A stretch of 64,000 bases of DNA from Punctularia strigosozonata HHB-11173 SS5 (GCF_000264995.1 NW_006767445.1:1-64000), one strand, 5' to 3'; positions 47,044-59,931 are shown, counted from the first letter of the stretch. A program made the numbers and translations. Notes: generated by a model not told the origin, from the sequence alone.

Positions 47044-48516
47044 ATATGTGATGGCTTGTTGCGCCTTTGTCAGCAGAGGTACCAATTCATGGCTGACCTC
47101 GAGGAATATGAGTCAACGATGGGTCAACCTGAGAATTCCTGGTGGACGCGTCATGGAGAGCTATATGGACTAACAAAAGCCCAGTCGATTCAGACGACTG
47201 CTTACTATTCCCTTGCCGTTGTTTCCAAGAGGGTTGACACACAATAACTATTTGTTTATACACCGACTGGGTCTGGAACCTCGTAAAATCTCTTGCCGGT
47301 ATTTGTGCAGCATGCTCTCGTCTCTCCTGAATGCAAGTTCTGGATAAGCAAATGTTCGACTGCTTGAACGATACAATCCGAGTTCGAGCGAGACGATGAG
47401 CTGCATGCACTTTTCATCTCGCACGTACCGTTTCTGCGACCTTCGCGTTTCTTTGCTCGTCGTTCAAATGACGAAGTCGCATAGTTTATCAACAAGGGAC
47501 GTGAGTAAGGGGGCGGCAAGCGCCTCATTCCGACTCCCCCGTCCAACCTGATTGGTTACATTCGAGCGGAGATTACATCGGATCACAAGGCACAGATCAC
47601 GCGTGGCTCGGAGTTCCAACCAAGTAAGCAAGCGCCCAAAGCTCCACATCCCAAGTCCAAAGACGGAAAGTGACATTACGCAGAGAAGAAAATCCGCAGT
47701 AGAGATAACGATTACGTAACTGACCAGTATCAACAGCAATGTAACCTTCGGCACCCCGGCGAGCTCCTTGATCAGATTTACAACTGATCTCAATACATAA
47801 TCTAAGCATTCTCACACTCACTTTGTCACGCTGCTGCGGCCAGATTAATTCGAGCGCACGATGGCCCTCATCAAATTCGAACGTTGAGTATGATCTAAGT
47901 ACGCCCACGTCAGACCTTCCGCAGGTTCTTCTTATATATCCGTGACTGAATTCGTGTTTGTTCTCTGATTAGCAACGCCGAACAGTCGTATCCGCAATGC
48001 TCCCGAGCATTCTCCTCCTTCTGACCTGGGGTTGCCCCGCGTCCATACGCGGCTTGAATGGCTATCACGAAGCTTAGCGGAAACATCCTCAGCGTAATTC
48101 AGTAACTAACAACGATTTCCTCGACGACACCGCCCGCGAAGGCGGACACCTTCTCGAGTTATTCCAGCCTCGATAATGTGGCGAGGATTACCCGGAAACT
48201 GTTGCCCCTGGTCGGGGCTCCATCTACGTGGTGACTGGGTCATCCAGAATTGTTTCTGACAACGTGTTGCGCCCTTGCTACTCGATGCATAGGAGTGATT
48301 GAGAGCCATGAACAGAGGGCAGCACTGACGTCCAAGCCAGGTGACGCCGGAGAATCCATCCGTCGACGGCGTGTCGCAACCCGAGGACGAATCTCCGAGT
48401 TCAATCCTCGTGCATCCGCATTGGGTCACGTTGACTGGTTGCTCACGACAACCAGCCAGACGAATGACAGCACGCGGACACCTCCTCCGGGTGTTATTTT
48501 CATCTACGTGTGGCGG
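47044..48516. other. Intergenic, about 1.5 kb
   Basis: A minus-strand open stretch at 47464-47908 is hydrophobic (for example VTLLLILVSYVIVIS), but no domain or splice model is convincing. Otherwise nothing recognised. Confidence 0.4.
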
Positions 48517-48522
48517 TATAAG
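48517..48522 (+). promoter_or_regulatory. TATA box (TATAAG) of the LPMO gene
   Basis: Lies 75 bp before the ATG at 48592. Confidence 0.55.
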
Positions 48523-48591
48523 AGCAGCTGGATGCTCCGATACCGTTCTGCGTCGCCCATCGGACGATAACTCGAGATCCCTAGCCAAAGG

Positions 48592-49663
48592 ATGTTCGCC
48601 ATCGTCGCTCTCGTCGCTGCTCTCGCTCTGCCGAAGGCCCTCGCTCACGGAGGTGTCCTCTCGTACGCCAACGCCGGCAACTGGTATTCGGGATGGCAAC
48701 CCTACAACTCGCCCACTGGCCAGACCACCATCCAGCGCCCTTGGAGCACCTAGTGAGTGTCTGGCTGATAATCTCTCTTATGAGAGACCTGATCTCGTGC
48801 ATACTCAGCAACCCCATCACCGACGCGACTGACCCTACACTCGCTTGCAACGACGATGGCACGTCTGGCGCCCTGCAGCTGACTGCGACCGTTGCGGCTG
48901 GCTCTGAGATCACTGCGTACTGGAACCAACCCTGGGCGCACGCTTACGGCCCTATGGTACGTACATCCTTGACCTCATTCGCTTCTGTACCGTTGACATC
49001 TGCTCAAAGCTCACTTACCTTGCGCAATGCCCTGGAAGCAGCTGTACAGGCGTAAATGCCAACAGCCTCAAGTGGTTCAAGATCGATCAGGCCGGTCTCC
49101 TGAGCGGCACAGTATTCGACGGCTACTGGGGCTCGGGCAAGATGATCGACCAAAACTCATCCTGGACCACGACCATCCCCTCGACTGTCCCGAGTGGCAG
49201 CTACCTCATTCGCTTCGAGACTATCGCCCTGCACTCGCTCCCCGCCCAATTCTACCCGGAGTGCGCGCAGATCACAATCACCGGCGGCGGCAACCTCGCC
49301 CCGACCTCCGCCGAACTCGTCTCTTTTCCCGGTGCTTACTCCAACTCCGACCCCGGCCTCTCCATCGACATCTACAGCAGCGCGGCCGAGACCGAAACCA
49401 CTTACCCGATCCCTGGCCCGCCGCTGTACGGGAGCTCGGGTGCCGCGTCCTCTGCTGCACCGGCGCCTTCCTCGACTGCCGCGACATCGACCGTCAAGCC
49501 CGCGTCGACATCCTCTGCGCCCGCTTCCACTGCGTCCGCCGGCACCGTCGCGGAGTATGGCCAGTGCGGCGGTCAGGGCTATTCCGGCCCCACTGGCTGC
49601 GTTGCGCCATTTGTCTGCAACGTTGTCAACGACTACTACTCGCAGTGCCGTGAGTACTTCTAG
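48592..49663 (+). CDS. Lytic polysaccharide monooxygenase, AA9, with C-terminal CBM1
   Basis: Secreted copper enzyme that cleaves cellulose oxidatively. The signal peptide [18 protein letters not shown] ends just before [11 protein letters not shown], leaving the N-terminal His of the copper histidine brace. An intron joins RPWSTY to [20 protein letters not shown]. The second brace His is in [12 protein letters not shown], and an intron joins GPM to [20 protein letters not shown]. Then follow [30 protein letters not shown] and [16 protein letters not shown], where the Gln-x-Tyr equivalent (QFYPECAQI) is kept. A Ser/Ala/Thr-rich linker of about 60 residues leads to a fungal cellulose-binding module, [15 protein letters not shown] then [15 protein letters not shown], with the four Cys in place. 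Exons are open and an upstream TATA box is present, so it is likely functional. Confidence 0.93.
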
Positions 49664-49937
49664 ATAAACTTGGTATCCAGCGCTTATGCTGATTCCTGGT
49701 TACAGTCTCCTCTTAAGTTCAGAGACTTATACTCCTGTCTCAAGTTGGGGCGGAGGACACCATGTTGCGCAGAGTTTCTCATCGACTGTATCATACAGCC
49801 TCATTGCCGAATGTCCGAGTTTGTATGTCTCATTGTTTTCTGTCCCCATGCGCCGCAATTAGCTACATGGTCCGACACGGGGGTATACGCAACGGCCTCC
49901 CATGGTAGCTCCTCGATATAGTGATGCGGTGCGATGG
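49664..49937. other. Short convergent intergenic region
   Basis: 3' ends of the LPMO gene (+) and P450-D (-). Nothing else seen. Confidence 0.5.
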
Positions 49938-52278
49938 TCAGTGGTGCAGATCCGTAACCTTCATTGGCATGTGAGGTATCTCTTTCTCGTGCCCTTCTGT
50001 CGTTGGAGCAACGATGGTTGACACCGGGAAGAAGATTTTAGCGTCATCGGGGAGCTGAAACGAGAAAGCCTCCAATAAAACAGACAGAACAATCTCTGCG
50101 CAAATCGGATCAGCGTGTAATATCATAAACTGATTAAAAACCGCACTCATTTCGAATTGCGCGAGCTTGAATCCGCTGTAAGGTAGCTGTCAGTGAACGA
50201 GGATCATGTCAGGCGAAAGGATAGAGAGACGTGCATGCAAGATCGGCCACCGCCCAAGAAGGTCATCCTAAACGTATCATGAGCATGTTACTGTTCGAGG
50301 CAAAATGTTGTACATACAAATGCGAGTAGACGGCCGGAATCTTGGCATGAACCAATGCGTCTGGGAGGGGGTTAAGCCATCGCTCAGGGCGCCATTCGTC
50401 GGCATCCGGTCCCCAAAGCGCTTTGCTACGATTGATAGCACCAATTCCGATAATAACGTTCTGATTGTCTCGGACGTGAACCTCGCGGATTTCTTCACCG
50501 TCGGTACCTCGGATCGGGAACATGAGCGGCACGACGCCGTCGCTGATGGCACTGCGGAAACACGTAAATATACACAGAAAGGGAGGTGAGGGAGACTTAC
50601 GTCCGAAACACGAACGGAAGTGGCGGGAAACTACAATGTTGGATCATAGGCGTTGTGGTATCAGAGTAGGAATCTCCAGCTTACAGCCTCAAGGTCTCTC
50701 GACAAACTGCATCAAGATACGGCAGTGAGGAAAGCGTATCGTACGACAGGTCCCGGTTCTCGCGCGCCTCGACGATCTCCTGCCTCAGGCGTTCTTGGAC
50801 CTCTGGATGGGAGGCAAGCAAGAAGAGGGTGCGAGATATCGCGCCTGTGGTGGTGTCCGTGGCAGCGAAGATTAAGGTGCTAATCGTACAGTCAGAAATG
50901 TGCACGAGCAGATCTACAGGCAATTGCGTACTTTATTTGCCCAAACAGCTCGGACTCAGTGAGACGCTCCTTTTCGGAAGCAGACATGTTCGCTCGCACT
51001 GAGTAAAAGACTTTGTGAGCCACTTTACATATTTTTGGTAAAAAATGAACTCACTGAGAGCGCCGAATATGTCGGTACCGCCGCCAATCTCTTCGATCAC
51101 TGCTTGGTCCCCTATTTCGAGCGCCTTCCTCTTCTGCGCATACACTTTCATGGCCTCCTCGTTCAAGGTATCCGCGATGCGTTTTGCTTCTTTCAAGGGC
51201 GGTACGGGTGAGATATCGATCAGGAATCGGCGGAACCACGCCGGCCCGAGCTTCGTCAGAAGTGGAAGGAACTGGCGGACGATCTGGAGCTTGAAGACGG
51301 TGGGAATCAGTCGCTTTGCGTTTTCGGCGTAGCGACTCCGAACGTTCGGTTTCAACGCGTCGAACGAGTATCCGAATCCGGCTACATGATGCCAACTATC
51401 AATCAGAGCAGGGAAGACATACATCGAATGGATACGTGCCTTCTCCAACTATTTCCAGAGCTGCACGTGATATCGGATCGAGCATGTCGATCTGCCTGGA
51501 TCCGTTAGACAGGTGGAGCTTGATCATATCGCGCAGCTTAGGCGGCAGCGTCAACGAGTGAGGATTACGATGTATCGATCAAGCTTGCCCACCTGGAAGG
51601 CAACATCCTGGAAGATTGGGCCGATGTTCCGCATATGTGATTGGGAGAACACCGGGTTCAAGATCTTCCTCTATACGTCATGACTGTCATATCAGTATAC
51701 ATAAGGATACGATACAATTCCCGGAACATACCTGTTTGCGATGTTGCTCGCCTACTGTTGCCAGTAATCCCTCGCCAAAGATGATCTTCAACCCCCTAAA
51801 AACGGGTGAACATTCTGTATCGATAGAAGGAATAACGACGAAGTTGGTAAACGTAGCTGTCTCCTGAAACACCTCCTGGTCCTTCACAACGATATGATGA
51901 AGAGCGAGCGGATCCATAACGTAGATTTGTTCATCCTAAGCATATTCATTAGACGCAAGGGTGATGGCGTGAAGAACAGTAGACATACACCAAAGAGACC
52001 GTGGACCTTCACGGCGCTTCCGTACTTCTCGTTCAAACTGTAATGGAAGTCCCATCCCCTCGAATTGAAGAGCTGACCAAAATTGCCTAGGACAAGATCA
52101 ATACTTCGAAGCATGGCTCAAGAGCTGCCGTCGATCTCTAACCCTTGAGCCAAGATTCGCGTGGCGGGCCCGGTAGGTTATGCTGGACGACCTTCCGCAC
52201 CGTCCGATCATAAACCCTCGATGCGCCCCAGAGCACTGCAATCCAGCCAACGACGTATAGGATCTCGAGGATTGCCAT
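49938..52278 (-). CDS. Cytochrome P450 monooxygenase (P450-D)
   Basis: Same family and exon plan as P450-A and P450-B; substrate unknown. The start at 52276-52278 opens an N-terminal anchor (MAILEILYVVGWIAVLWGAS) and LPGPPRESW. Blocks in order are GWDFHYSLNEKYGSAVKVHG, MDPLALHHIVVKDQEVFQET, IIFGEGLLATVGEQHRKQ, RKILNPVFSQSHMRNIGPIF, GFGYSFDALKPNVRSRYAEN, GGGTDIFGAL, RANMSASEKERLTESELFGQ, the I helix LIFAATDTTTGAISR, the K helix AVCRETLRL, DNQNVIIGIGAINRSKALWG with PERW, and the haem loop MTFLGGGRSCIGFKLAQFEM. The intron that splits the Ile codon after the haem Cys appears to use a GC donor (at about 50245) instead of GT. The tail ends PHMPMKVTDLHH. No stop codons were found in the exons. Confidence 0.88.
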
Positions 52279-52982
52279 AGATTGAGGACGTTGGGCCCCG
52301 AAGGCCGAGATTGAGTAGTTATTATCATAACCTATGCTCAGATGATTGCCAGCGTCCACGCGATCATGATGCTGACCCAATGACCCATCATGATGAATTG
52401 CTGACAGGGCTCCGTGTGAGCTCCATAGGCGACGTAATCACCGGCTTGACGACGCTTCGTGTCCTTCTGGCGCGGCGTCCTTTCTTCAAGCTGTAAGAAT
52501 GGCACATTCGTGCCCTTTGGTATTCACTGTAGGCAGCGACATCTGATCGTAGAATGGATGCGTTAAGCAATAGGACCTATGGTGGAACCATGTAAACATA
52601 CCCTTCAGAATCAAGGAGGCGCATATGAAATGCGCCGAACATGGAAAGGTGGTTGGCCACATATGGTCTGTTCAATAGGCATTACCATAATGGGCAAGTG
52701 GGCCAGGACACACGAAGCAGTTCGCGATTTGTCACTACATATGTAGCATCCTACGTAGGAATAGTAGCATTAGCGTGGAAAGCCTCGGAAGGATAGGCGG
52801 AAAGAATAAGCACCAATCGTAAGCCGTTGATGAGCATGTCCCATCTTCACCATTGGCGATCTCATTCCCATGCAAGACAACCGTCGATGAATATAGTGTG
52901 CTCAGTTCTGAGACTTACACCTAGATCGTGAATATCTGCATAGCAATCCGAGTTGTTTTAGTCCCACAACGATCTGCATAGT
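52279..52982. other. Intergenic
   Basis: Promoter side of P450-D and 3' flank of the XPF gene. No gene recognised. Confidence 0.5.
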
Positions 52983-55900
52983 TCATGTCCGCTTGTCCTC
53001 TCCACGATGTATAAACTCCCAACACGCCTTCCCTGGCTCTACACCCAAGATCTCTTGCACCTTCGCTAAAGGCAGTTCACAGAGCTGCCTCACGCTCGCG
53101 ACCTTGCTCATCACGTACTTGACGTTCTTTGCGGTGATCCCCGGTAGGCAGCGGAGCAGCTCCTCTGCGGCCTGGTTGACGCCCGCCCCAGCGTCCGGGT
53201 CCTCCTCTGCGCCGACGGTGATCGCCTTCACGGGATCGGGCTCAGCGCTGTTGAGTTTGAGATCCTTGAAAATGTCCGCTGTGGCGTAAGGCGATGAGGA
53301 CCAGATGATGCGCACCCGCGGGAAGCTGAGTGCGAGCAGAACGAGTTTCGCTTGGATGCTCGTGACGCCAGGTTGGTCTTGGTCGGGGCCCGGGCCGGGT
53401 TTGCGCTTAGGTGGGTACTTGCCAGTGGGCTTTGCGTACGACTTCATCTCGGTGACCGTCTAGTTAAGCTTTGATTAGCGATGGGTACTACTCGGATTAT
53501 AGAACGTGTACCTCGAGAGAGAACGACTTATGTTCCTCAAACTCAATAAGCAATATCGGCTGCTTGTAGTGCACCGACATCAACTCGCACTGTGTGTATC
53601 TGTTGGGCCGACTCGCATCAGACAGGTTGCAGAGCACACGCAGACTACCCACAATCGTCCGCTGGTGAAACTCTGCACCAAATCAGGCAAGCTCTTCCGC
53701 TCGACACACATGTCCGGCGTCAGGATGTAATCACCCACGGTCAGCGTCGCCGGCACAACCAGGATGTTCGCCGCATGCAACAACGACGGCAATGTCGACC
53801 GGAACTCCCGCATGTCAACGATCACTCGAGAGGGCTCGGAGTTTACCTGGCGTTGCTGACCGCCGGCTGCTCGCGTGCTGATGGTCTTGATGAGACCTTC
53901 AGTAGTGCCTGTGGCAGCGCGGCGCTCTTCGAAGATAGGCAGGAGCATTGACTATGCGTAGCGCAGATGTCAGCACCTTGGAGGATGTTCTAAGAAAACA
54001 GACATACACCGCGCTCCTTGATTAGAGACTCGAATGCTTCCTTCTCCCTCCGCTGCGCAGCGAGAAACCTGTGCTCCTCGCAGCTCAACTGATACACCAT
54101 GAAGTATACCCGCACAGCCAGCCCGGGATGTGAACTGCGATACACCTGAGAACAAACTTACATGGCGAATTATAACCGGAAGCAAGACGAGATCACATAC
54201 CTCAACCCGCCGGACGAAGTCTTGATTCGGCTCAAACATCACGATGAAGCGCGGCTGGATTTCTGCAAGCATCATATCATCCCCGTCGTCCGAGTAGGCT
54301 CGGACGATTACAGTCTGCGAGGGAGGAAGCAGTCCGTAGTTTTCGTCGAAACCGTCTTCTTCCAGCACGAGTTGAAAGTCGTCGTCCATTGCCAGGGCGA
54401 TCTGGCCGTCCATTTCGGTCGATTGCCCATCGGAGGTGCTCAAATCGCGGAGTCCCTGAGTCATAAGGCTGATCCAAGAACAAAGAAACAGATCAGGAAT
54501 CGCATACGGGGCAGAAGGACGAATCACACTCACAACTCCGCGATATCCTCCGCCTCCTTGACAATCTGGCCCTCTCCTAAGCCTACCCCGAGCTCATTCT
54601 TGACGTCAACCTGTCCCAACCCACTTCCTCCGGCGGCGTTATCCCTGGCACCCTCATCGCGCTTGATAGGATTCACCGGCGCACCGCCTCTAACCCTTCG
54701 TCGACTTGCCCTCTTCTCTTCTCGTTCCCTGTCCTTCTTCCGCAGCGCTTCGCTGAGACCATCCGTACCTCCTGTTCCGGGAACCGTATTGCTGCCTTGA
54801 CGATTGTTTGTGCTAGGTCTCGACGAGGGACCGCCTTTGGCCGAGGCGGATTTCTCTTCCGCAAGGCGGCCTTTCCACCAGAGATACGCCTTGAGCTTGC
54901 GTTCCATCATTCGCCTCCCTTGTCGACCAGCTGGTGCGTCGATGTCCATTGAAGAGAGGAACTCGGTGAGCAGCGTGGAAGTCTGTGACGACGATGTCAT
55001 GATAAGCACCGTGTTGTTCCCGGGTGCCACTGAAGAGCAACCGAAGAGTCAATATCCTCAAGTACTAACAGAGATACGAAGGACCTACATGACACCAATT
55101 GCGGGTTCTTGAGCTCGCCCCTCATTACCTCCTCCTCCACCTCCTTCAGCACCTCCGCCAGAAGAGCCCACTTCGGCAATTCCTCCAGCACTGGATCCAT
55201 ACCCTCTGGCAACCACGCCGGTCGCTCTCCTTCCTTTTCTTTCCCTTTTCCATGATCTGCTGTGGGGAGCTTAGTGCCCACGGTACCCTGTATTTCATCA
55301 AGGGCGTCCCAAGCATCTTCGTCATCCGCTAGGTCGATCACTACGGGCTTACCCTTGCCTGAGACGACAGGATCAACGCGAGAAAACACGGTCACGGAGA
55401 ACCAAAGAATGACCTTTACCGATTGGCGCACTGACGGTGTAGCATCGTCGCTTGGCCTCGCGAAAAATGATGTTGGCGGCATCGGTCAGCATCCATGGGC
55501 TATGGTTCACTTTCGGTCCACCAGACGCTGAAACGGAGTTGGCCGCTATGAGGGTCTCAAGGTAGGCGTGGAACGCGAGCGGGTCGTACGTGAGAAGGTA
55601 GCTAGCGTGTTGAATAGACAAGAAGTATGAGCGAATCTGGTCGGGGGGGACGGTGGCAAACGCACGATAGCAACCGGCGGAGAGTGGCTAGGTCGTTCAC
55701 GAGCTGCTTCGTTCGTGGCCCGACTTTGTGCCATACAGGGTCTAGCTGGCGGCGAACGATAAGGTCGAACGAGCGGAAATAGGCGTTTTCGATGTTGAAG
55801 TCGTCGAGGTCCAGCTGCGATATAGCCCCGAGTGTCAATAGTGGAAGCGGACATAAGAGGAGTAAGATTGGACTGACAGTCGTGTTAGCGCGTTTGAGCT

Positions 55901-56841
55901 CAGACAACGTGGTCGTCATGCACTGAACGATGGCTTGGTGAATGTCGCTCATAGCTTCGGTGAGGGGTTGGTAGAGCTCGATGACGTCGGCGCGACGCCG
56001 GGCGAGCGAATGTTGCACTTCTTGATGAAACCTGGATAAGAACCAAATTTCAGCGTCTGGGCCTCAGGATAGCAAGTGACACAGGAGACAGAGATGGCAC
56101 AGGAAACGGCAATCGAGAAAGTGAGATGTACAGGACAGAGCGTGTGCCATAATCAAGAAGGAATGCATACTTGCCTGGGGTAAATATGTACCCGGCGAAG
56201 CTGCAGCTCCTTCATAATGTTCTTCAGTGGGGACAATCCGGAGGTGATATGTTCCGGTTGATCAGTGAATGCTTTGAGGAAGCCGGTAGTGTTCCGTTCA
56301 CGATAGAGGCGGACGATGAATGCTTCGAGTGAAAGGGCGGTAACCCTGAATAAACCGTCAGTAGCAGATACAGTGCGAAGAGAGCGTGCACGCACCTTTC
56401 TGCATGTAGAACGAGTATTCCGGTGATCAGTTCGGTGGGTATGTCTCCTTGAAGCATATCCACGACGAGAATACGCGAAGTCACGCAGATAAGCCCGCCT
56501 CTTTTGTAGAGGTCTTGTCTGAGGACCTCAAGTTATCCCTTCCGGTCTCGTGGTAAGTAACAGGACTCGCACCTCTCCTTCTTCCCCATCTCATAACCGA
56601 CAGCTCGCAGACCCGGTCTTCGACATCCCATCACACCCAACTCCTCCCCAATACCGCCAACCTCTTCGTCGGTAGCGTTGACCAATAAGACGAGACTCTG
56701 GGGTGAGTCGTATATCTTCAGGAGATAGCACACTAGCTTCCTCAGTCCCAGACCGCGCGCCAGAAGTAAAAGGTCGCTCGTCTCCGGCGAGTGGACCTCC
56801 TCGAGGATCTTCTTGTGGAACGGCAAGAGGAAATTCGACAT
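52983..56841 (-). CDS. RAD1: XPF/Rad1 structure-specific endonuclease
   Basis: Catalytic subunit of the XPF-ERCC1 (Rad1-Rad10) nuclease, which cuts the damaged strand 5' of lesions in nucleotide excision repair and trims 3' flaps in recombination and cross-link repair. The start at 56839-56841 gives MSNFLLPFHKKILEEVHSPE and the inactive helicase-like half (LLLLARGLGLRKLVCYLLKI; DLYKRGGLICVTSRILVVDM; ITGILVLHAER; VTALSLEAFIVRLYRERNTT; LKNIMKELQLRRVHIYPRFH; NIENAYFRSFDLIVRRQLDP). A charged linker follows (MERKLKAYLWWKGRLAEEK; KKDREREEKRASRR). The nuclease domain holds RVIVDMREFRSTLPSLLHAA, VGDYILTPDMCVERKSLPDL (the metal-binding ERKS motif) and LLIEFEEHKSFSLE. The C-terminal (HhH)2 region reads EELLRCLPGITAKNVKYVMS and VRQLCELPLAKVQEILG. 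About ten introns; no break found. Confidence 0.93.
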
Positions 56842-57441
56842 AATTACTCTACTCGTTTGAAGGATGCTGGAGGCGCGTCAAAAGTCAGTGTGTGAAGGAG
56901 AACGGTTTCAGCCTCGCGAAGCTCTTGACGACTGCCAAGGTCGAACGATGAAAGAGTGCTGGATCCGGAGTTGAGCGAACTGCGACCGCCAGTGTGAGAT
57001 GTAGTCGCTCGGTTTCGCGGGACATTCCCAGACAAATGGTGAGGGGAAAGTCCAAGCGTGTTCGTCTCAGCTCATGGGGTCCTTCGCCGAGAACTAGGCC
57101 GAGGAGTATGAAAGCGTTATATTGACGACGCCAAGAGGTCAAGGACGCCGTCAGACTCAGAGGCTCTCGTGACCGACGGACCGGTAACCCTAACCCTACC
57201 CTTATTATGGCGAAAGAGAGAGGAAGATCTGTCCGTTGTATGAAGGTCAATCGCAGCCCTGTGGTTATGATAAAGTTTTCCGGATTGATTGCTAACGCCA
57301 AGCACTGAGTCAACATTCATGCGTAATAACACCACTCCACTCAAACGAGGCGGTTGACACTATAGAAGGTTCTATGAGCCAGAGGACCAACGGGTAAACC
57401 AGACACTTACCGTCAAGATGAGGTCCCAAGCTCATCCAGGA
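56842..57441. other. Intergenic; CCCTAA pair inside
   Basis: 5' flank of the XPF gene. Two and a half telomere-like CCCTAA units occur near 57184-57200, too few to mean a telomere. No gene supported. Confidence 0.45.
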
Positions 57442-57729
57442 TTAGGCAGCACCGGTTGAGCTCGGCAACGCGGTCACGGTCCAGGTGATGACCGTAGTCT
57501 GCTCAATCATCCATGGCGCGTGGTCCGTGAGCGTGAAGTACTTCTTGGTAGCGGTGAAGGTGGCGGGGATGGCGGTGTCAGTGATCGTCCCGGTCGCCTC
57601 GACGGTCGGAGAAGGGTTCTACGGGCCAATGTCAAAGGATATGACACGGGGAGGAGTGCGAAGGAGACGTACGGGCATGGCGTAAACCGCAGAGAACAGC
57701 GCGGCCACATAGATCAAGGAAAGCTTCAT
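57442..57729 (-). CDS. Small secreted protein, 77 residues
   Basis: Not a recognised family. Exon 1 (57729 down to 57673) encodes a signal peptide, MKLSLIYVAALFSAVYA, followed by MP. A 54-nt GT-AG intron leads to exon 2, which encodes 58 residues rich in Thr, Ala and Pro (NPSPTVEATGTITDTAIPAT, FTATKKYFTLTDHAPWMIEQ, TTVITWTVTALPSSTGAA) and ends at TAA 57442-57444. The mature protein is about 60 residues, has no Cys and no membrane segment, and may be O-glycosylated. It has no CaaX end and is therefore not a mating pheromone precursor. It fits the broad class of small secreted proteins that many Agaricomycetes make during growth on plant material. It was found by joining exons; neither piece is long on its own. 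Confidence 0.7.
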
Positions 57730-59811
57730 ATCGAGTTGGGATTGTTGAGCAAGACGTTTCCAAACGATGGCGGATTGACGGTGCGCACAGAAAGGCAGGA
57801 CGATTCATGCTGGATTTATATGATTCGGCATCACCATCTAAAAGGTGCCAAATACGCAAGGATTTGCATCATCGCGGACATGTGCACGATCACAAGGCGC
57901 TCTGCGGCCACCGCTCATTCGCGCTCAGTTGCGCAAGGGCCAAAGCTGGACTTCTGCAGACCAGATGCAATGGCGTGTGGGTACGCATGCCCTATAAAGG
58001 GAAGACCAACGGTAGACGCACGTTGTATGGTGCGGAATCGGAAGCCAAGCAGCAGGGAAGCGCGAGGATCGACCGATCGTCGGAACGGGATAAAATCTTT
58101 ATCCGGATCCGCAAGTCTGATATGAAAGAGGACACCGCTCTACCAGTGGTAGGGGTAGCGCACGGTGCAGCTGTCGTTTAACATTAGTTTCAACCTTACG
58201 AGGACTGCTGTACGTACTTCTACCAGTCGGCATGGGGTCTTGGTCAGTCTCACTCTTGCGGCCTTGAGATGGCTCATAACACGGCGCATGTAGCCATCCA
58301 AAGTCTGCTTGCTTTCGTCATTGGTACATCGGGCGCTTGCCTTGTGGGCGTGCACCACGCAAGCCCGCGAAGCGCTGCCTTCAGACTCTCAGCATGGTAC
58401 AGAAGTATTACACATGGATGATGCTCACCGACGCTCCGGAGATCCGGTTACCAACCTGGACAAAGCCGGACGTCGTCATGAAATCTCCGAAACCGCGATT
58501 GCGGGGCCATCAGTAGATCGAACTTGGTTACCGGAGAAGCATACCCGAGTATTTGAGTTTCTCCGGCTCGGTGGTGAGGGTGGCAATGAATATGTAGTTG
58601 CACGACGTTTCCGTGGCCTTTAGTTGGTACAGCTTGTCAATTATACTGTCGAGTGCATCGAGCGCTGTGCAGCGGGATAGGCCTGGCATCAAGCTCCAAT
58701 CCCAGAAAGGCTAGACGTAGTAAGTGGTAGATTCCGTTCGGTCAAGCACATCATGATGCGACATTCGCGAGTACGGAAGAGATGAGCAACCAATGAGCAA
58801 CGGATGTTATCGGAAGAAGGGGAGGGAGCCGCTTTGAATGTGCATTTCTCCCACGCATGCTGTCTTGCTTTGCGCGGCCACTGCGCCAATCGACTGTAGT
58901 CAATTCAGTTCTACCTCTTGCTCGTTGCACCAGCTCGTGCAGACATGAAGATGCAGGGGCTATGTTTAGCATGTAGATCTTTAGCTGGCGGACGGGGCGA
59001 AGCGCTGGTCGACTAGAATTTCACGCGATCACCGCTGAGAATAGTCGGCGCAGCTCCCCCGTCGCTTCCTCGAACACAAGACACTGTCGCGTCGGTGTTC
59101 GTGTGGGACGCTCACAAATGAACAACTTTGGCCCGAGCGATAGGATATCTGAGAGGCCAGGGCCTCTCAAGGCCCGCTACCATGTCTTTGCGCCCGAGAG
59201 CGTTCGTGAACTCCGTCCTGGCGAGTACTCATATCGACGTATTTGAGAAATAGCTTATTTCGCCAGCTTTTTTGGACATCCGTCAGGGTGAGATACTACC
59301 TCGTCTGGACTCGCATTCAAACGTCCATCAAATATGAGCGCCTTCTGCTCGATACCAACACCGCAACCACGAACAGGGGACGCTCCCGCCTTTGGTCTTT
59401 CCGGCCCTTTGGCTCCTGATGCGCGTCAGGCTTGCATGATCTGCGGGGGTGACCATCTTCTCATCGGGTTGCTGCGTCCGAAGGTTCTGTAACTTGGTGA
59501 TCGCGCAACACGGTTTTCTCAGAGCCAAGTCTCCATCTTCGCTTTCCTGACGCCGGGCCGCGAATGGCGCTCTTTGCCATTTCTGAGCTCTCAGCTGCCC
59601 GACGAGGCCAAAGGCAAGTCGGCTACGCCAACATTGCCAAGCGGAACGTAGCATCGCGCGCAAGAGTTACTCTCACGTACGAATTCTGCGATCAACGTCG
59701 GCGGGCGGGGGTGAGAGGTAGGCGGGCCCGCCGTGGCGGTGACACGTTCGGACGTGCCTGACTGCAGCCCGTGGCTTCTCCTGCTTGAATTTCAGCACAG
59801 GGAGGTAGGCA
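57730..59811. other. Intergenic, about 2 kb
   Basis: No gene supported on either strand. Open stretches such as plus 58309-58623 and minus 59328-59663 show no family motifs. Confidence 0.4.
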
Positions 59812-59818
59812 TATAAGG
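59812..59818 (+). promoter_or_regulatory. TATA box (TATAAGG) of the laccase gene
   Basis: Lies 120 bp before the chosen ATG at 59932. Confidence 0.5.
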
Positions 59819-59931
59819 AGTGCAGGATGATGGCAAAATCTCCACCCTCCCAGCGGCATCAGTCCTGGGATTTCTTCCCCGGCGGTCTGACTTCTATTTT
59901 CTGCTATTACGGAACGTCCACATATTCTGCT

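Noticed and set aside
47464-47908. Two overlapping minus-strand frames with possible membrane helices
   Set aside because: No domain, no consistent splice model; could be chance.
57184-57200. Telomere-like CCCTAA units
   Set aside because: Only about two and a half units, surrounded by ordinary sequence and genes on both sides.
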